From Chloroflexaceae bacterium (GTDB lineage Bacteria > Chloroflexota > Chloroflexia > Chloroflexales > Chloroflexaceae): a stretch of DNA of 64,000 nt. Each line of letters starts with the position of its first letter. Position 1 is the first letter of the stretch. This document shows positions 8,085-19,335 of this stretch, in pieces. The stretch is taken from contig JAAUTZ010000003.1 of assembly GCA_012031225.1 (NCBI GenBank), positions 1-64,000 on the forward strand. The letters run 5' to 3'. The notes below the pieces were generated by a model. It saw only the letters and a list, made by a program, of their open reading frames with translations. It made no database searches and was not told the DNA's origin. A program made the translations under genes and the position numbers.

Positions 8085-10910
8085 ATGTCACACGGTTCTG
8101 CCGACAACCCGATATACACGCTTGATGGATTGCCCGTAAGCTTATTGGAACTCAGCGAAACCACGACTCAGCGGCTTGCTGTGCTCGGCATCAAGACCGT
8201 TGAACACCTCGCTCGGATTACACTGCTGCAACAACCTCTGGTGCGTGTAGAACTTACGGAAGTGATCCAGCAGGAGCTTCGGACACGCCTCTGGCTCGAA
8301 AACATCCAGTGCTTTACAGCATACGCTAGCGGAACTGGTTCTCTCGCTCAGTTTATCATCGAGTCGTACCTGTTTCATTTCGTTGCATACATCACATTAG
8401 AGACACACCATTGTACTTGCACCTACCAGTGGGCAGATGCCAGACTGGTTGGCAATACGCCATTTCACGCGCCGAAATTGAAAAGAACCTCGCGCCGAAA
8501 GAAGCCTCTGGCTGTTCCCTCCAATCTCCAGCAAACATTATCGCTGTTTGATGAAGTGGAGCCGGAAACTCAATACCATGATGATCCCCCTGTTGAAAAC
8601 TTGAGTGTTGAGGATGATTCGCAGGTAATCCAATCCACAATGCGTGAATGGATAGATGCACCTAGCGATGTTGATGAAATGACTACGTCTGCCCTGTTGG
8701 CTTCTGAACCCGTTCAACCACAGGAAGATGTCGTCACACATTCTGCACCGGTAATATCAATACTGGAGTATAGAGAAGAAACAGCACCTTCTGAAGACCA
8801 GAGTGTAGATGACCATGACCCGCCAGTGGATGATACGATTATCGCCACCACCTATGCTGATGATGACTGGAGCACCGATGAACTCCCAGACACGGACGAA
8901 TGGCCCCGTACTGATGAGACCCCTAATGTAGCCGCTCAGTTTGCTGCTGAGACAGCGGAAATAACATCAGCATTAATACAGAGCGAAGAAGCAGGAGAGC
9001 AAACTACCGATATGCCAATAACCGATACTATGTCGTTAGTAACCACCGTTCCTGTCTTACGCGGTTCAGATGAAGATAGCTTACTGCCACTCAACAATGA
9101 GAATGAAGAGGTGGAACAGGTTGTATTCATCCCTGATGTTGAGTTAATTGAAGGCTCGTTATACCTAGATACAATGAACGAACCTCAGAAGTATGGTGAA
9201 ACAGACCGCAGAGCACGGGCTGTTGCCCAATGGGATGCATATAGCCATTGGAATCATACTTTAATAAAGTTTGTCACAGCAGGCAAGCGACACGGTGATC
9301 CTGTATTTTTGAGCATTGACGATGACAGCATTCGCTTACTAACAGAGCAGCCATCCTCTGGTGGTGGCTCACCACTTACTGATTTCTACCAAGCAGTACG
9401 CAAACGAATCGTGTCTGCAAAAAACGTCAGATTGACCTCGCTTAGTGGGCGCAATGAGTTTGGCGAACCTAAAAGTGTCGCTTTTCTCGCGGCAATGGTT
9501 ATTGCCGCATCTCGTATGGCCGCCGAAGAAGATGAAGAACAAGATGTCGCTGCTAACGACTATTTCTCGCGATTGCGTGATGTGTTGGGTATATATGGAC
9601 AGGGACGACCAAAAGGTATGGAGAACGGCGCAGAAGAGTTGCTCTGGAAAGACTGGTCACGCTGGTTAGAAAGACAGGGCTTTCAAGCTACTGCTCACAG
9701 CAGCAGCGATGGTCCGAAAAAATTCATCAGTTATCCGCTGTCCCAGGCACTGTTGCGTGGTGCTGACAAAGACCGACTACGCAGGTTATTCACTGAGAAG
9801 CATTGGCCCCATGATTGGGATGCCGATACACTCATCTTCTATGTGAAACGAGAAGCTCCATATCTCACAAAACACCTACAGAAACTTCTTACATCCGGAA
9901 CTGAACGCTTGCAGGCAGTGACAGAGGCTATCTATGATGTGTACGAAGATTGGGATGGTAACGAATACTCTGGGCGATCACGTTCGGGCCAAGTAGGCAA
10001 TCGGCACATACGGGCAGGTCTGATGCGTTCTGTCAATATATTTGCAGGCACAGTTACTTATCGCATCTATCCACGTATTCCAGCAAAATGGCAGACAGAT
10101 AAACTGACTGTCAGGAACTCAACAGAGCAGCATACGCTGTTTGTGGAACGTCCGGGCTGGTATATACCATTCCATCAAATGGATGAGCATGAACTTGGCC
10201 AAGGTATCAAGTTTCGGATAGAACAATCACCGGTACTGGAAAACCTTATCCTCCCCGCTCGATCATTCTGGGTATTGACACCTGATCCAGATGATCCCGA
10301 CTCTGGTTCTTATGCTTCGTGGGGGTACCCTCAACTTGGCTCCCCCTTCATCTTACTCTGTCGGCAAGAAATACGCCAGCAAATTGAGCATTTGCGTGAT
10401 GAAAACCTTATCTACTGGTCGGGTGAACCACGCGATATCTTCGGCACTGGTGAGTGGCTAGAAATTGATCAGTGTCAGGTCAGATCTCAGGCTTGGGGCG
10501 GCGTTGAGATCGAAAACCAAGAACTCTACGATATGCTGCGTCCCAGAGAGAACATTAGCATCAGTCTCTCTGGTGGGTTACGTGCGCCAGATGGCAATGG
10601 GTGGATGGAGGCGTACGGTCCAGAGATTACGATCTTCGGTTTTCAATCGGCAGTTGATGTGACCATCTCTCGCCAGAATGAAAGCGGTCGCCTATGGGAG
10701 CAGGTGCAGCAGACAAACCAGTCATTTTCATTTGACTGGCCCGGTATGGGCAATTATCTAATTGAGGCAACGGGAACCAGTGAACTGAAATCGCGCATTG
10801 TACGTATTGTGTCTTGGGATAGTATACACAGAGCTTCCGTCCCTCAGCCAGAACGTATTGCTATCAATGGCTGGCATATCTGTGGAGCATTGATTGAGGA
10901 AAAGGAGTAG
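8085..10910 (+). CDS. Unrecognised 941-residue protein with a long acidic linker, first gene of the helicase operon
   Basis: I do not recognise the family. Residues 1-95 look like a small helical domain, with ERLAVLGIKTVEHL-like helix-hairpin-helix character (QRLAVLGIKTVEHLARI). Residues about 130-360 are an acidic, low-complexity linker rich in D, E, T and S. Residues 370-941 form a folded region containing GRPKGMENGAEELLWKDW and later beta-rich segments with many tryptophans. No nuclease, methylase or ATPase motif was found. A purine-rich ribosome-binding site (ACGGAGAG) precedes the ATG. The gene is visibly more AT-rich than the chromosomal genes after 22 kb, consistent with transfer. It is followed after five bases by the 457-residue gene, so the two are cotranscribed. 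Confidence 0.75.
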   Translation: MSHGSADNPIYTLDGLPVSLLELSETTTQRLAVLGIKTVEHLARITLLQQPLVRVELTEVIQQELRTRLWLENIQCFTAYASGTGSLAQFIIESYLFHFVAYITLETHHCTCTYQWADARLVGNTPFHAPKLKRTSRRKKPLAVPSNLQQTLSLFDEVEPETQYHDDPPVENLSVEDDSQVIQSTMREWIDAPSDVDEMTTSALLASEPVQPQEDVVTHSAPVISILEYREETAPSEDQSVDDHDPPVDDTIIATTYADDDWSTDELPDTDEWPRTDETPNVAAQFAAETAEITSALIQSEEAGEQTTDMPITDTMSLVTTVPVLRGSDEDSLLPLNNENEEVEQVVFIPDVELIEGSLYLDTMNEPQKYGETDRRARAVAQWDAYSHWNHTLIKFVTAGKRHGDPVFLSIDDDSIRLLTEQPSSGGGSPLTDFYQAVRKRIVSAKNVRLTSLSGRNEFGEPKSVAFLAAMVIAASRMAAEEDEEQDVAANDYFSRLRDVLGIYGQGRPKGMENGAEELLWKDWSRWLERQGFQATAHSSSDGPKKFISYPLSQALLRGADKDRLRRLFTEKHWPHDWDADTLIFYVKREAPYLTKHLQKLLTSGTERLQAVTEAIYDVYEDWDGNEYSGRSRSGQVGNRHIRAGLMRSVNIFAGTVTYRIYPRIPAKWQTDKLTVRNSTEQHTLFVERPGWYIPFHQMDEHELGQGIKFRIEQSPVLENLILPARSFWVLTPDPDDPDSGSYASWGYPQLGSPFILLCRQEIRQQIEHLRDENLIYWSGEPRDIFGTGEWLEIDQCQVRSQAWGGVEIENQELYDMLRPRENISISLSGGLRAPDGNGWMEAYGPEITIFGFQSAVDVTISRQNESGRLWEQVQQTNQSFSFDWPGMGNYLIEATGTSELKSRIVRIVSWDSIHRASVPQPERIAINGWHICGALIEEKE

Positions 10911-10915
10911 CAATT

Positions 10916-12289
10916 ATGCCTCGTTGGTATCTCGGATTTCGCTGCCAAGCAAAAAATCGTCAGTCGAAGGCGAATCGATTTGCTGAACAGGTTCAACAGC
11001 ATGACTTGGGAACCCACATACCTGTTATGCGTGTTGAGAAGGGACAAAAACAAGGTGAATTCTATCTCTTCCTAGCAATCGAGAGCCAGAGCACAGGCGA
11101 TGTCCCAGTTGCAGTACAGCATGTTTTACCTCTTTTTAGCTCTCTGGGAAAACCAATCCAAAAACCGGGTAGCTCTCTCTTCGAGCCTTTTACGCTTGAC
11201 CAAATTCGCGCTATGGTAGGCACTGAGCACACCGTGCATGACTACACGCGACTGATACCCTACATACCCCACAAAATTCCGGTACAGAGCGATCCATTTG
11301 CTCATCAGGATCAAGCTGTGCATCCTACAGAGGCCGATATGGAAGATCTGCTGCGACGCTCTCAGCACTACGATCGCCTGCTGTTCTGGCTTTCGGCAGC
11401 GGGAAGTGGAAGCTGGCAGACCTTTCAAAATGTTTGCTGTGCATTGGGGTTAGAGGGGCGACAAGATGTACCTGCTCATATTTTGCGCCGCCTGCGTCTC
11501 CTCGGACATATGGAAACCTCTTCCGATCGGTCGCGTTGGTCAGCCACACCGCCCGTGTTGGTGCAGTCTGAAGATGAACGCTCATACTTCCTATGCGGTC
11601 AACGCGACCATGCGATCCTACAAGCATTCAGGAACAGAGGCCATATTGAGGAGGAACCACAACCAAGCGGCGCGGCTCCGGCACGTATTCTGATTCACGC
11701 ATTCGATAATATAGATAGTATCACGAAGTTTGCGCAACAGCATACTATCAAGTTTGCAGGAAATGCCGCACTACGCTTGGCACAGATACTTCCGCCACTT
11801 GATGAATGGAAACACACACTGGATGTGCTGCCTCATTTCTCTCCATATCAATATCAACCAAAACGGTTTTCTGGCACAGGCTTTGTCGAAGCTAACTTTG
11901 ACCAACATGCTAGTGGGTTCTACCAGTTCTGGACACTTAAACAGCATGCATCGGCATCCGATAATGCCGAATATACCCTCTTTTACGATGCAGAGCATGA
12001 ATTTTTTTTACGTGGTGATTGGTATGGACTACGATTCCTAGACCATCGGGCGAGGGGTCTGTCGTGTCCTATAACATATGAGGCGGCATCAGGGAAGCTG
12101 GCAATACCGATAGACTGGCGTTGGCCAGAACTGTACGAGCGTGTCCTAGTGTTGGCATCCGGCAAGTTACCGATACACCACAAGCAATGGCTGATTTACG
12201 AGTCAATCACACCAGCACTGCTCGCTGAGCTGATACCCAGATTGAGTCTAGAACGCGAGGAGACAACAGAGTCATGCATGATGTTGTAG
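10916..12289 (+). CDS. Unrecognised 457-residue protein between the 941-residue protein and the helicase
   Basis: No family was recognised. The N-terminal 90 residues form a compact alpha/beta segment beginning [15 protein letters not shown]. The middle (about 120-215) is helical and includes [20 protein letters not shown] and then a winged-helix-like stretch ending [15 protein letters not shown]. The C-terminal half is rich in aromatic residues, including [10 protein letters not shown] and [17 protein letters not shown]. Its 3' end overlaps the helicase start by 16 bases, so the helicase is probably translated by coupling. Accessory proteins of this kind often serve as specificity or loading factors for defence helicases, but nothing in the sequence proves a role. 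Confidence 0.7.
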   Translation: MPRWYLGFRCQAKNRQSKANRFAEQVQQHDLGTHIPVMRVEKGQKQGEFYLFLAIESQSTGDVPVAVQHVLPLFSSLGKPIQKPGSSLFEPFTLDQIRAMVGTEHTVHDYTRLIPYIPHKIPVQSDPFAHQDQAVHPTEADMEDLLRRSQHYDRLLFWLSAAGSGSWQTFQNVCCALGLEGRQDVPAHILRRLRLLGHMETSSDRSRWSATPPVLVQSEDERSYFLCGQRDHAILQAFRNRGHIEEEPQPSGAAPARILIHAFDNIDSITKFAQQHTIKFAGNAALRLAQILPPLDEWKHTLDVLPHFSPYQYQPKRFSGTGFVEANFDQHASGFYQFWTLKQHASASDNAEYTLFYDAEHEFFLRGDWYGLRFLDHRARGLSCPITYEAASGKLAIPIDWRWPELYERVLVLASGKLPIHHKQWLIYESITPALLAELIPRLSLEREETTESCMML

Positions 12290-15200
12290 GAACTTATCAA
12301 CGTTTAGAGCAGATGTATCGCCTGTATATCAAGAGTGCCTTTCCCCTGCGTTCCGAGGTGCTAACAGGCGAAAGGGATAAACTCCTCGAGCAACGTGGTG
12401 TTCTCAGTCAACCACCTCTGCTCGAAACGGTGCCTGTCTACGCCCAATCAGGATATAGGCTCACCGACGCAGCCAAGAAGCTACCACGGGAGTATGCCGG
12501 CTTGGAGATGTTAGGACAGAGGCTATTCCCTCCTCATCTTACCCTGTACAAACATCAGTGGGATAGCCTATACCAAGTACTGGTCAATCGTAAAGACCTC
12601 GTGGTTACCACAGGAACTGGGTCTGGTAAAACCGAGTGCTTTCTCCTCCCGCTGCTGGCCCAACTGGCACGTGAGATACCCGCTTGGCAGCCTGCACATC
12701 CAGCACCGAAAAACCGTGACTGGTGGAATGATCCTGATAGCAACCGCACGTCCCAATGGCAGCACACCCAGCGTCCCCACGCACTCAGAGCTATCATTCT
12801 TTACCCACTGAATGCCTTGGTAGAAGACCAACTCCGGCGTTTGCGGATGGCGCTGGACGATGATCCTGTGCATCACTGGCTTGACCGCAATCATGGCGGC
12901 AACCGGATTACGTTTGGGCGCTATACAGGACTGACACCTGTGTCGGGCAGACCAGACAAACCACAGAATATTGATCGTCTGCGTGATGCGCTGCATGAAC
13001 TAGATAAGCAGCGTCAGGAGGTGATGTCTGCGATCAGTTCCAATCCCAATCTGGATAAAGATGTGCAGTTTCATTTCCCGCGCATGGATGGCGGCGAGAT
13101 GTGGTCGCGCTGGGATATGCAGGAAACCCCACCCGACATCCTCATCACCAACTACTCGATGCTCAACATTATGATGATGCGGAGTATTGAGGATGCGATC
13201 TTTGAACAAACGAGGGCGTGGCTGGCAGAACCCGACCACCCTGAGCGGGAATTCTTCTTGATCATTGACGAACTGCATGCCTATCGTGGCACGCCCGGCA
13301 CCGAAGTTGCCTACATCATTCGGTTGTTGCTTTCGCGGCTTGGCTTAGAACCTAACTCACCCCAACTGCGTATCCTGACAACCACTGCTAGCTTGGAAGA
13401 TGATACTGCCGGTACTGGCAGAAAGTTCTTGCGGGAGTTTTTTGGGCGCGATAACTTCGCATTCATCAGTGGCACGCAGCTTGACCCACATCCCGGCTCA
13501 CGATTGAATCTGGTACCATACCAAGCAGATTTCGCTGCCTTTGCCCAGCAGGTGCAGCCTGATCCACTCCAGCACGCACCAGACAGCACGGCATTATCGG
13601 TACGGACAGCGATAGGGGAACTGGCAGCAAAACTAGGACAGCCGATCATACCGGGCAAAACGGAAATAGAGCGCTTGGGTGAAGCACTGGTGCGTCTTAA
13701 TGCCGCCGATGCTCTACGAGATGCCTGTAAGGCTCAGAACGGCTCTGTGCGTCCCACCCAGATTCCGCACTTGGATAAACATCTGTTTCCAACCGCATCC
13801 ACAAGAAATGCTCCAGCGTCCGACGCGCTGCGTGGTCTTTTGTTAGCACTCGGTATGTCCCGACATTCTGCTACAGGGCGCTCACCACAACCAGTGCGTG
13901 GACACCTGTTCTTTCATCATCTGCTGAACCTGTGGGCCTGTTGCAATCCGCATTGTACTGACCCAGCCGTAGACCAGACGGTGCGAGCAACCATATCTAC
14001 AGCCGCCACAGCGGATCGCCCGACGATTGGAGCGATTCACCATACCCATCGCATCGCGTGCTCGTGCGGGTCGCGTGTTCTCGACCTGATTGTCTGTGAG
14101 GTCTGTGGCGATGTTTTTCTGGGTGGTTACAAGGCAGAGCGGACAATAGGCAACCAGAAGCGCATCATCCTAACTCCTGACCAGCCAGACTTAGAGAATA
14201 TGCCCGATCGCGTGAAACTCGATCAGCGTTATGGGCAATATGCTGTCTTCTGGCCACTCCCGCACGATGTTCACCCATGGGAAACCACACCCCAAGATGT
14301 TGAATGGACAGTAGAGGGAGTTACTCGCAAATGGGTGAAAGCAAAACTTGATCGCGCTACCGGCATGATGACCCTGTTAACCCATGATGCGGCAGATCCT
14401 ACTTCAGAAGAGATCCCCGGTTGGCTCTACCATATCGTCGATCCCGCCAAGAAAAGTCGCGGCAAAAGCAAAGGTGTGAACGACACGCATATCGAAAGAG
14501 AGCCATCCATGCCAACGAAGTGCCCACGTTGCGATGCAGATTACCGCCATCGTGAGGTCTTCAAATCACCGCTACGGAACCATCGGACGGGGTTCCAGAA
14601 AGCCTGCCAAGTGATTGCCAGTGCGCTGTTCCGCGAGATGAATGCAGATGTTACGGCTGGTACTGCTACAACATCAGGCAAACTGGTGATCTTCTCCGAT
14701 AGTCGGCAGGATGCTGCCAAGCTCGCAGCCGGAATGGAACGCGATCATTATCGGGATATGGTGCGGCTGTCCCTTATTCAGGCATTCCGCGATTACTGGG
14801 ACGATCTAGTAGGCTACATGCGAGCGATGTTTAATAGCAGCAGTGTTCAATTGCCGACGCTGAAAACTCTCAATCCTGACTTGTACGCGGAAGCAAGCAA
14901 GCCCTTCCATCCAGATGATACGCTGCGCCAGCGACGTTTCGCTATGAGACACACATCGCTAATAGGAGAAGCACCGATGTGGTTTATGGGTGCTCCTCCA
15001 GTAAATCCACAGGCTCGTATTGCTTGGACTGATCTGCTACAGGTATATCCTAGGCATATTCCACTACCATACCTTGTCAAAACAGTCCACGATGTGCTGC
15101 TCCAGTTCGGCATTTGTCCCGGTGGTTCCGAATTTACTGCTAAGCGATATAAGTCTCTGAGTCAATGGGAGCCTTGGTTTACCTGCTACGATTGGAGGAG

Positions 15201-18072
15201 TACAACCCCAACACCACAAGTGAGTGCGAATGCTGCCCAATCACAGCACATAGTGCGTAATGCTGCCCAATCACAGCACATAGTGCGTATGGAAGAGCAA
15301 CTGACTTCGGAAGTGATGTATGCTCTTTTCCCGCATACAGCTCGCACGCTGGAAGGACTTGGGCTAGTCCGGGTGAGCTATCGTCCGTATGGCAGTCCAT
15401 CCTCTGATGTTATGATTGCTGTCGATGTAGCCATTCGCCTACTCAGCACCCGTCGCGCTCATCGCTATGCCCGTTCCACATTCCGAGATGGTATCAAGGA
15501 TAATCTGCGAGGATTTATTATAAAGTATCTGAATGCGCGCAGCATTCCAGAGCACGCCGTACAGCAGCAGCTGTTGCAATCAGGAGCAGGCATACCTTCC
15601 GCCTCAGGATTGGCACTGTCACCGGATAAACTCACCCTTGTGCCGCCCCCACCAGCGGATGAAGGTGGGAAACGACTCGGCTACCGATGCCCAGCCTGCC
15701 ACGCCTTCTATCTCCAAAACGTTGGCAACTGTCCAGAGTGTGTCACACCCACGCTCGTACCTGATACCACCAGAACCGACTTCGACTACTACACCTTGCT
15801 AACAGAGCGTGCTGATGCGTCAAGCTTCCGTATGAACTGCGAAGAGTTGACTGGTCAGACCGACAAGGCAGAGCGCCCAAAACGTCAACGCTGGTTCCAG
15901 AATATCTTTATCGCTGGAGAAATCCCGCAAGTGTATGGGGTCGATCTGCTGAGCGTCACCACAACGATGGAGGCTGGCGTAGATATTGGCGCACTGAATG
16001 CGGTTATGATGGCAAATATGCCGCCGCGTCGCTTTAATTACCAACAGCGTGTCGGGCGTGCTGGTCGTCGCGCCAGTGGTGTCTCCTTTGCCGTGACGTT
16101 CTGTCGGGGCCGCAGCCACGACGACTTCTACTACCAGCGTCCTGAAAGCATTACCGGCGATCCGCCGCCGCCCCCCTATGTTGATATGCGTAGTGAGGAC
16201 ATCTTCCGGCGGGTGCTTTTCAAAGAGGTGCTGCGTCTGGCGTTTGCCAATGCTGTCACGCTGGATGACACGGGGCGGCAGGATAATGTCCATGGTGAGT
16301 TCGGGCAGGCGGAACATTGGGATGGCTATGCTCCGCATGTTGCAACGTGGCTGAACAGTCCGGCGAATGCCCCCCTTATTGAGCGGGTAATCAACACCCT
16401 TACCGTTGAAACGCAGTGGGCAGGAGATGCAGCATTCCACAAACAAACGCTAACCTATCTCCGCACACAGTTAATTGCAGATATTACCCGCATTGCCAAT
16501 GATGCCGCCTATACCCAAGATGCCCTGAGTGAACGGCTCGCCAATGCAGGATTACTACCGATGTTTGGCTTTCCCACACGAGTGCGCAATCTCTATACAC
16601 GCTGGCCGTCAGCCCAGCCTTGGCCACCTGAGAGCGGCACCGTTGACCGTGATCTTGACCTCGCTATCAGTCAGTTTGCGCCCGGCTCGCAGACTGTAAA
16701 AGATAAAGCCGTGCATACGGCAGTCGGGGTCGTCGCACTGCACCCCAGAGGCGGCAAACTGGAATCAGCGAATGGTTTCTATCCACCACTGCCGCAGAGC
16801 AACGATCACCCTATTGGACTCTGCGAGCATTGTCTGGCGGTTGTTCGGTTAGATCCACTCCCCATGCCTGCTGCTGGTGGCAAAGAACTAACCAGACAAA
16901 CCTGCCCAGTGTGCCATCGTTCTGAGTCTCTGCGTCCGCTTGATGCACGTGAGCCGCGGGGATTCTTCACCGACCTAGAACCACAAGATTTCGATGGACA
17001 GTTTGAGTGGAATCCCCGCTCCACACAACCCTCGCTCAGCATCAGTGCAACAAGTGAGCCTCCATCTCTCATCGCCAACTGTGGTGTCATGGCTTTGAAA
17101 GACCATATCCTGTCCGTCAACGATAATGGTGGCAGGGGTGGATTTGACTTCCAGAAAGCCAAAGTGTATAGCGCGGCAAAAGAGGGAGCTTATGCAGTTG
17201 CTGTCCACGAAACCGACAAGACAGCAGTCGCAGCAAAAGAGGGCAATGTTGGCGTTTCGGGCGAATTCTATCGGGTTGCGCTCCTATCGCGGCGGATGAC
17301 AGACGTGCTACTGGTAAGCATCAACGACTGGCCGCAGGGAGTCTTTGCTGATCCGACCACGGTGGAGGGTCGAGCAGCTTGGTATTCCTTCGCTTTCTGG
17401 CTGCGACTGGCCGCTGGAGCGCATCTGGATGTAGATGCGCTGGAATTGCAGGCTGGGTTCCGCTCCCTGCCTGATGCAACGCATTCCGTAGTTGGGCAAG
17501 CATTTCTCTGCGACCAGCTTGAGAACGGGGCAGGATACTGTCGTTTCCTCAGTGGCAGCACAGAGTTTCGAAAAATGCTGGCACAGGGTGATCAACAAAT
17601 ACAAAGCTCCATTGCGGCAAAATGGATCGCGTCGGAACACAGCGCAGCATGTGACACTTCGTGTAATCTCTGTTTACGCGATTTCCACAACCTGCCATAC
17701 CACGGCTTGCTTGACTGGCGGTTGGGACTAGATATGGTGCGGATTGCACGTTCTCCAGCTGCAAAGATTGACCTCGCATCGCCGTGGGATACTGCACCGA
17801 GTCCTTGGGCAGCGATTGTGTCGGCGGCAACTGCACCGGTGACAGCAACCATGAAACGCCTCGGCTACAACGATCCAGTACCGTTTGCTACGCTCGCTGG
17901 GTATATCAATGATAAACACAGGAGGCTTGTCATTGCCTGTCACCCGCTCTGGCAAGCCGATCATCCTGACTGGTTGGCGGCGCAGGCTGCGGCAACGGCG
18001 CAATACCCTAGCTATGACGTGAAACAGATGAACCCGTTCAGGCTGCTGCGACGACCAGCCGAGTATGTGTGA
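12274..18072 (+). CDS. Giant DEAD/DEAH-box helicase with zinc-binding and DUF1998-like C-terminus
   Basis: The 1932-residue protein carries superfamily 2 helicase motifs: motif [11 protein letters not shown] at 112-121, motif II DELH at 332-335, motif III TTTAS, and motif [12 protein letters not shown] at 1257-1266. Between and after the two helicase lobes are several CxxC pairs (C596/C598 with C608/C611, CPRC, CPAC..CPEC, CEHC..CPVC). Near the end CDTSCNLCL (from residue 1793) matches the four-cysteine end of DUF1998-type helicases, a class that includes MrfA and the large helicases of Druantia and DISARM defence systems. It should translocate on or unwind nucleic acid using ATP. A 30-base tandem duplication lies inside the gene at 15229-15288. 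Exact system membership is not resolved. Confidence 0.85.
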   Translation: MHDVVGTYQRLEQMYRLYIKSAFPLRSEVLTGERDKLLEQRGVLSQPPLLETVPVYAQSGYRLTDAAKKLPREYAGLEMLGQRLFPPHLTLYKHQWDSLYQVLVNRKDLVVTTGTGSGKTECFLLPLLAQLAREIPAWQPAHPAPKNRDWWNDPDSNRTSQWQHTQRPHALRAIILYPLNALVEDQLRRLRMALDDDPVHHWLDRNHGGNRITFGRYTGLTPVSGRPDKPQNIDRLRDALHELDKQRQEVMSAISSNPNLDKDVQFHFPRMDGGEMWSRWDMQETPPDILITNYSMLNIMMMRSIEDAIFEQTRAWLAEPDHPEREFFLIIDELHAYRGTPGTEVAYIIRLLLSRLGLEPNSPQLRILTTTASLEDDTAGTGRKFLREFFGRDNFAFISGTQLDPHPGSRLNLVPYQADFAAFAQQVQPDPLQHAPDSTALSVRTAIGELAAKLGQPIIPGKTEIERLGEALVRLNAADALRDACKAQNGSVRPTQIPHLDKHLFPTASTRNAPASDALRGLLLALGMSRHSATGRSPQPVRGHLFFHHLLNLWACCNPHCTDPAVDQTVRATISTAATADRPTIGAIHHTHRIACSCGSRVLDLIVCEVCGDVFLGGYKAERTIGNQKRIILTPDQPDLENMPDRVKLDQRYGQYAVFWPLPHDVHPWETTPQDVEWTVEGVTRKWVKAKLDRATGMMTLLTHDAADPTSEEIPGWLYHIVDPAKKSRGKSKGVNDTHIEREPSMPTKCPRCDADYRHREVFKSPLRNHRTGFQKACQVIASALFREMNADVTAGTATTSGKLVIFSDSRQDAAKLAAGMERDHYRDMVRLSLIQAFRDYWDDLVGYMRAMFNSSSVQLPTLKTLNPDLYAEASKPFHPDDTLRQRRFAMRHTSLIGEAPMWFMGAPPVNPQARIAWTDLLQVYPRHIPLPYLVKTVHDVLLQFGICPGGSEFTAKRYKSLSQWEPWFTCYDWRSTTPTPQVSANAAQSQHIVRNAAQSQHIVRMEEQLTSEVMYALFPHTARTLEGLGLVRVSYRPYGSPSSDVMIAVDVAIRLLSTRRAHRYARSTFRDGIKDNLRGFIIKYLNARSIPEHAVQQQLLQSGAGIPSASGLALSPDKLTLVPPPPADEGGKRLGYRCPACHAFYLQNVGNCPECVTPTLVPDTTRTDFDYYTLLTERADASSFRMNCEELTGQTDKAERPKRQRWFQNIFIAGEIPQVYGVDLLSVTTTMEAGVDIGALNAVMMANMPPRRFNYQQRVGRAGRRASGVSFAVTFCRGRSHDDFYYQRPESITGDPPPPPYVDMRSEDIFRRVLFKEVLRLAFANAVTLDDTGRQDNVHGEFGQAEHWDGYAPHVATWLNSPANAPLIERVINTLTVETQWAGDAAFHKQTLTYLRTQLIADITRIANDAAYTQDALSERLANAGLLPMFGFPTRVRNLYTRWPSAQPWPPESGTVDRDLDLAISQFAPGSQTVKDKAVHTAVGVVALHPRGGKLESANGFYPPLPQSNDHPIGLCEHCLAVVRLDPLPMPAAGGKELTRQTCPVCHRSESLRPLDAREPRGFFTDLEPQDFDGQFEWNPRSTQPSLSISATSEPPSLIANCGVMALKDHILSVNDNGGRGGFDFQKAKVYSAAKEGAYAVAVHETDKTAVAAKEGNVGVSGEFYRVALLSRRMTDVLLVSINDWPQGVFADPTTVEGRAAWYSFAFWLRLAAGAHLDVDALELQAGFRSLPDATHSVVGQAFLCDQLENGAGYCRFLSGSTEFRKMLAQGDQQIQSSIAAKWIASEHSAACDTSCNLCLRDFHNLPYHGLLDWRLGLDMVRIARSPAAKIDLASPWDTAPSPWAAIVSAATAPVTATMKRLGYNDPVPFATLAGYINDKHRRLVIACHPLWQADHPDWLAAQAAATAQYPSYDVKQMNPFRLLRRPAEYV
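15229..15288 (+). repeat. Perfect 30-bp tandem duplication inside the helicase gene
   Basis: The 30-base unit at 15229-15258 is repeated exactly at 15259-15288, so the peptide [10 protein letters not shown] occurs twice in a row. The duplication keeps the reading frame and falls between the helicase lobes. Its identity suggests a recent slippage event. Confidence 0.95.
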
Positions 18073-18230
18073 GCGCGTGTTTCATAGGCAACACGACATC
18101 AAGGTCATTGTGGCACTGTTTGATTTTCACACTGACTATGATCCGCGGCTCTGCACTCAGACCGACCGCCTAACCTTGCCCCAAAACCGAACCATCTGAA
18201 AAGAGAGTCTTCCAGTACAAGATGTCGATC

Positions 18231-18254
18231 ATCACAAACCGGAGGCTAGCCCAT
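18231..18254 (+). repeat. 24-bp direct repeat, right copy
   Basis: This is an exact copy, in the same orientation, of 749-772. It begins about 160 bases after the stop of the giant helicase, so the pair brackets the whole putative defence island. Confidence 0.6.
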
Positions 18255-18379
18255 TGGGGTGACGGAACGCTCCCGTGTAGAGCGCGAGCTACCGCCTGCG
18301 GTTGCCCATTCTGCTGCGGAAAGCTGGCATGCCGGTCAGTGCCGGAGGAGCTACTGCACTGCGCCGATGTGGTAGGAGC

Positions 18380-18610
18380 GAGGGCGGAACCACAAAGCGA
18401 CCATACCCGATGCTGCGTCCGTCGCCGATGTGGACCAGTTGACCAGCATCGTTCGCCCCCGCCTGCATCTCGTCTACCCTCACCACCGAGCGATCCCACG
18501 CAATGGTGAAGCTCGCCTGCTAGCCCGCCGACAGCGCCACGCGGTAGCGCACGTTGCGTGCCTGCGTGACGATTACGCACACGCTGTACATCCAGATACA
18601 CCGGCTTGAT
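18380..18610 (-). pseudogene. Degenerate coding relic of unknown family
   Basis: Read on the minus strand, the stretch gives a protein-like text broken by an in-frame stop: NVRYRVALSAG, stop, QASFTIAWDRSVVRVDEMQ, then QLVHIGDGRSIGYGRFVV. The flanking 18073-18380 and 18610-18760 show no open frame of interest apart from a short GGTGCGCTGCC tandem repeat near 18738-18770. The relic has the feel of a decayed accessory or phage gene, but I cannot name it. Confidence 0.4.
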
Positions 18611-18760
18611 CGGGTCGGTGGGCAGTGGCTCCGGCGGCAGCGAGCGATTGAGCAAGATGTCTTGGGCCTTTTTGAGTAGCGGCTCTTTGTTGATAGGAGA
18701 TGGGCCTAATCACTCCGCTCCAGTGGGCGGCGCCGCCGGTGCGCTGCCGGTGCGCTGCCG

Positions 18761-19185
18761 GTGCGCTCGCGGGTGCGGCATCTGAACGCACAACAGCGGG
18801 TGGGGCTGGTCATCATTGATTACCTGCAACTGCTGGTGCGCGACACCCGCGAGCGCGGGATGGTGGAGGATGTGAGCCACATTAGCTGCCAGTTGAAGCT
18901 GCTCGCCCGCGAGTTGCACCTGCCGGTGGTGGCGTTGTCGCAGTTGTCGCGGGCGGTGGAGACCCGCGCGGGTAAAATCCTGCAAATAAGTAACTTGAGC
19001 AAAATTTGAAGCTTAGAGCAGAACGAATACGTGGTACTGTTTATATAACGTGAAGATCTATATCACCGCGACAGTGACCGCAAGGGTATCGCGGAGCTGT
19101 ACGTGGCAAAGCATCGCAATGAGCCAACGGGGGGGCGGTGCAGTTCGATGCGCCTACGACGCGCTTTGCGAATCTGGCGCGGTAG
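18761..19185 (+). pseudogene. dnaB: C-terminal remnant of replicative helicase DnaB
   Basis: The frame begins inside the RecA-like core with VGLVIIDYLQLL (Walker B region), continues with LARELHLPVVALSQLSRAVE, and after a frame change reads SLEQNEYVVLFI, stop, REDLYHRDSDRKGIAELYVAKHRNEPTGG, then after a second frame shift at a run of seven G reads AVQFDAPTTRFANLAR before a natural stop at 19183-19185. These are the successive conserved segments of the DnaB C-terminus. The N-terminal two thirds are missing, and there is an internal stop plus at least two frameshifts, so it is not functional. It may come from a phage or plasmid replicon. Confidence 0.85.
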
Positions 19186-19335
19186 GGGTGGGGGCGAGCA
19201 TACCACGAAGGGCACGAAGGGGGCGCGCCAACGCCGCGAGCTAAAGCTACCCTGCTACGAGCGAAACCTCGCTGAGGCGGGCTGTGCGGTAGGCGATGAG
19301 CCGGCTTTAGGCGGCTTGGGTGCTCAAACGGGGTA

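Noticed and set aside
15229-15288. CRISPR-like array
   Set aside because: Only two units, directly adjacent without spacers and inside a coding frame. No CRISPR array was seen anywhere in the window.
8085-18072. Calling the plus-strand operon a standard Druantia or DISARM system
   Set aside because: The helicase is of the right class, but the two partner proteins show no motifs I can match to DruA-D, DruF-H or Drm proteins, and no methyltransferase is present.
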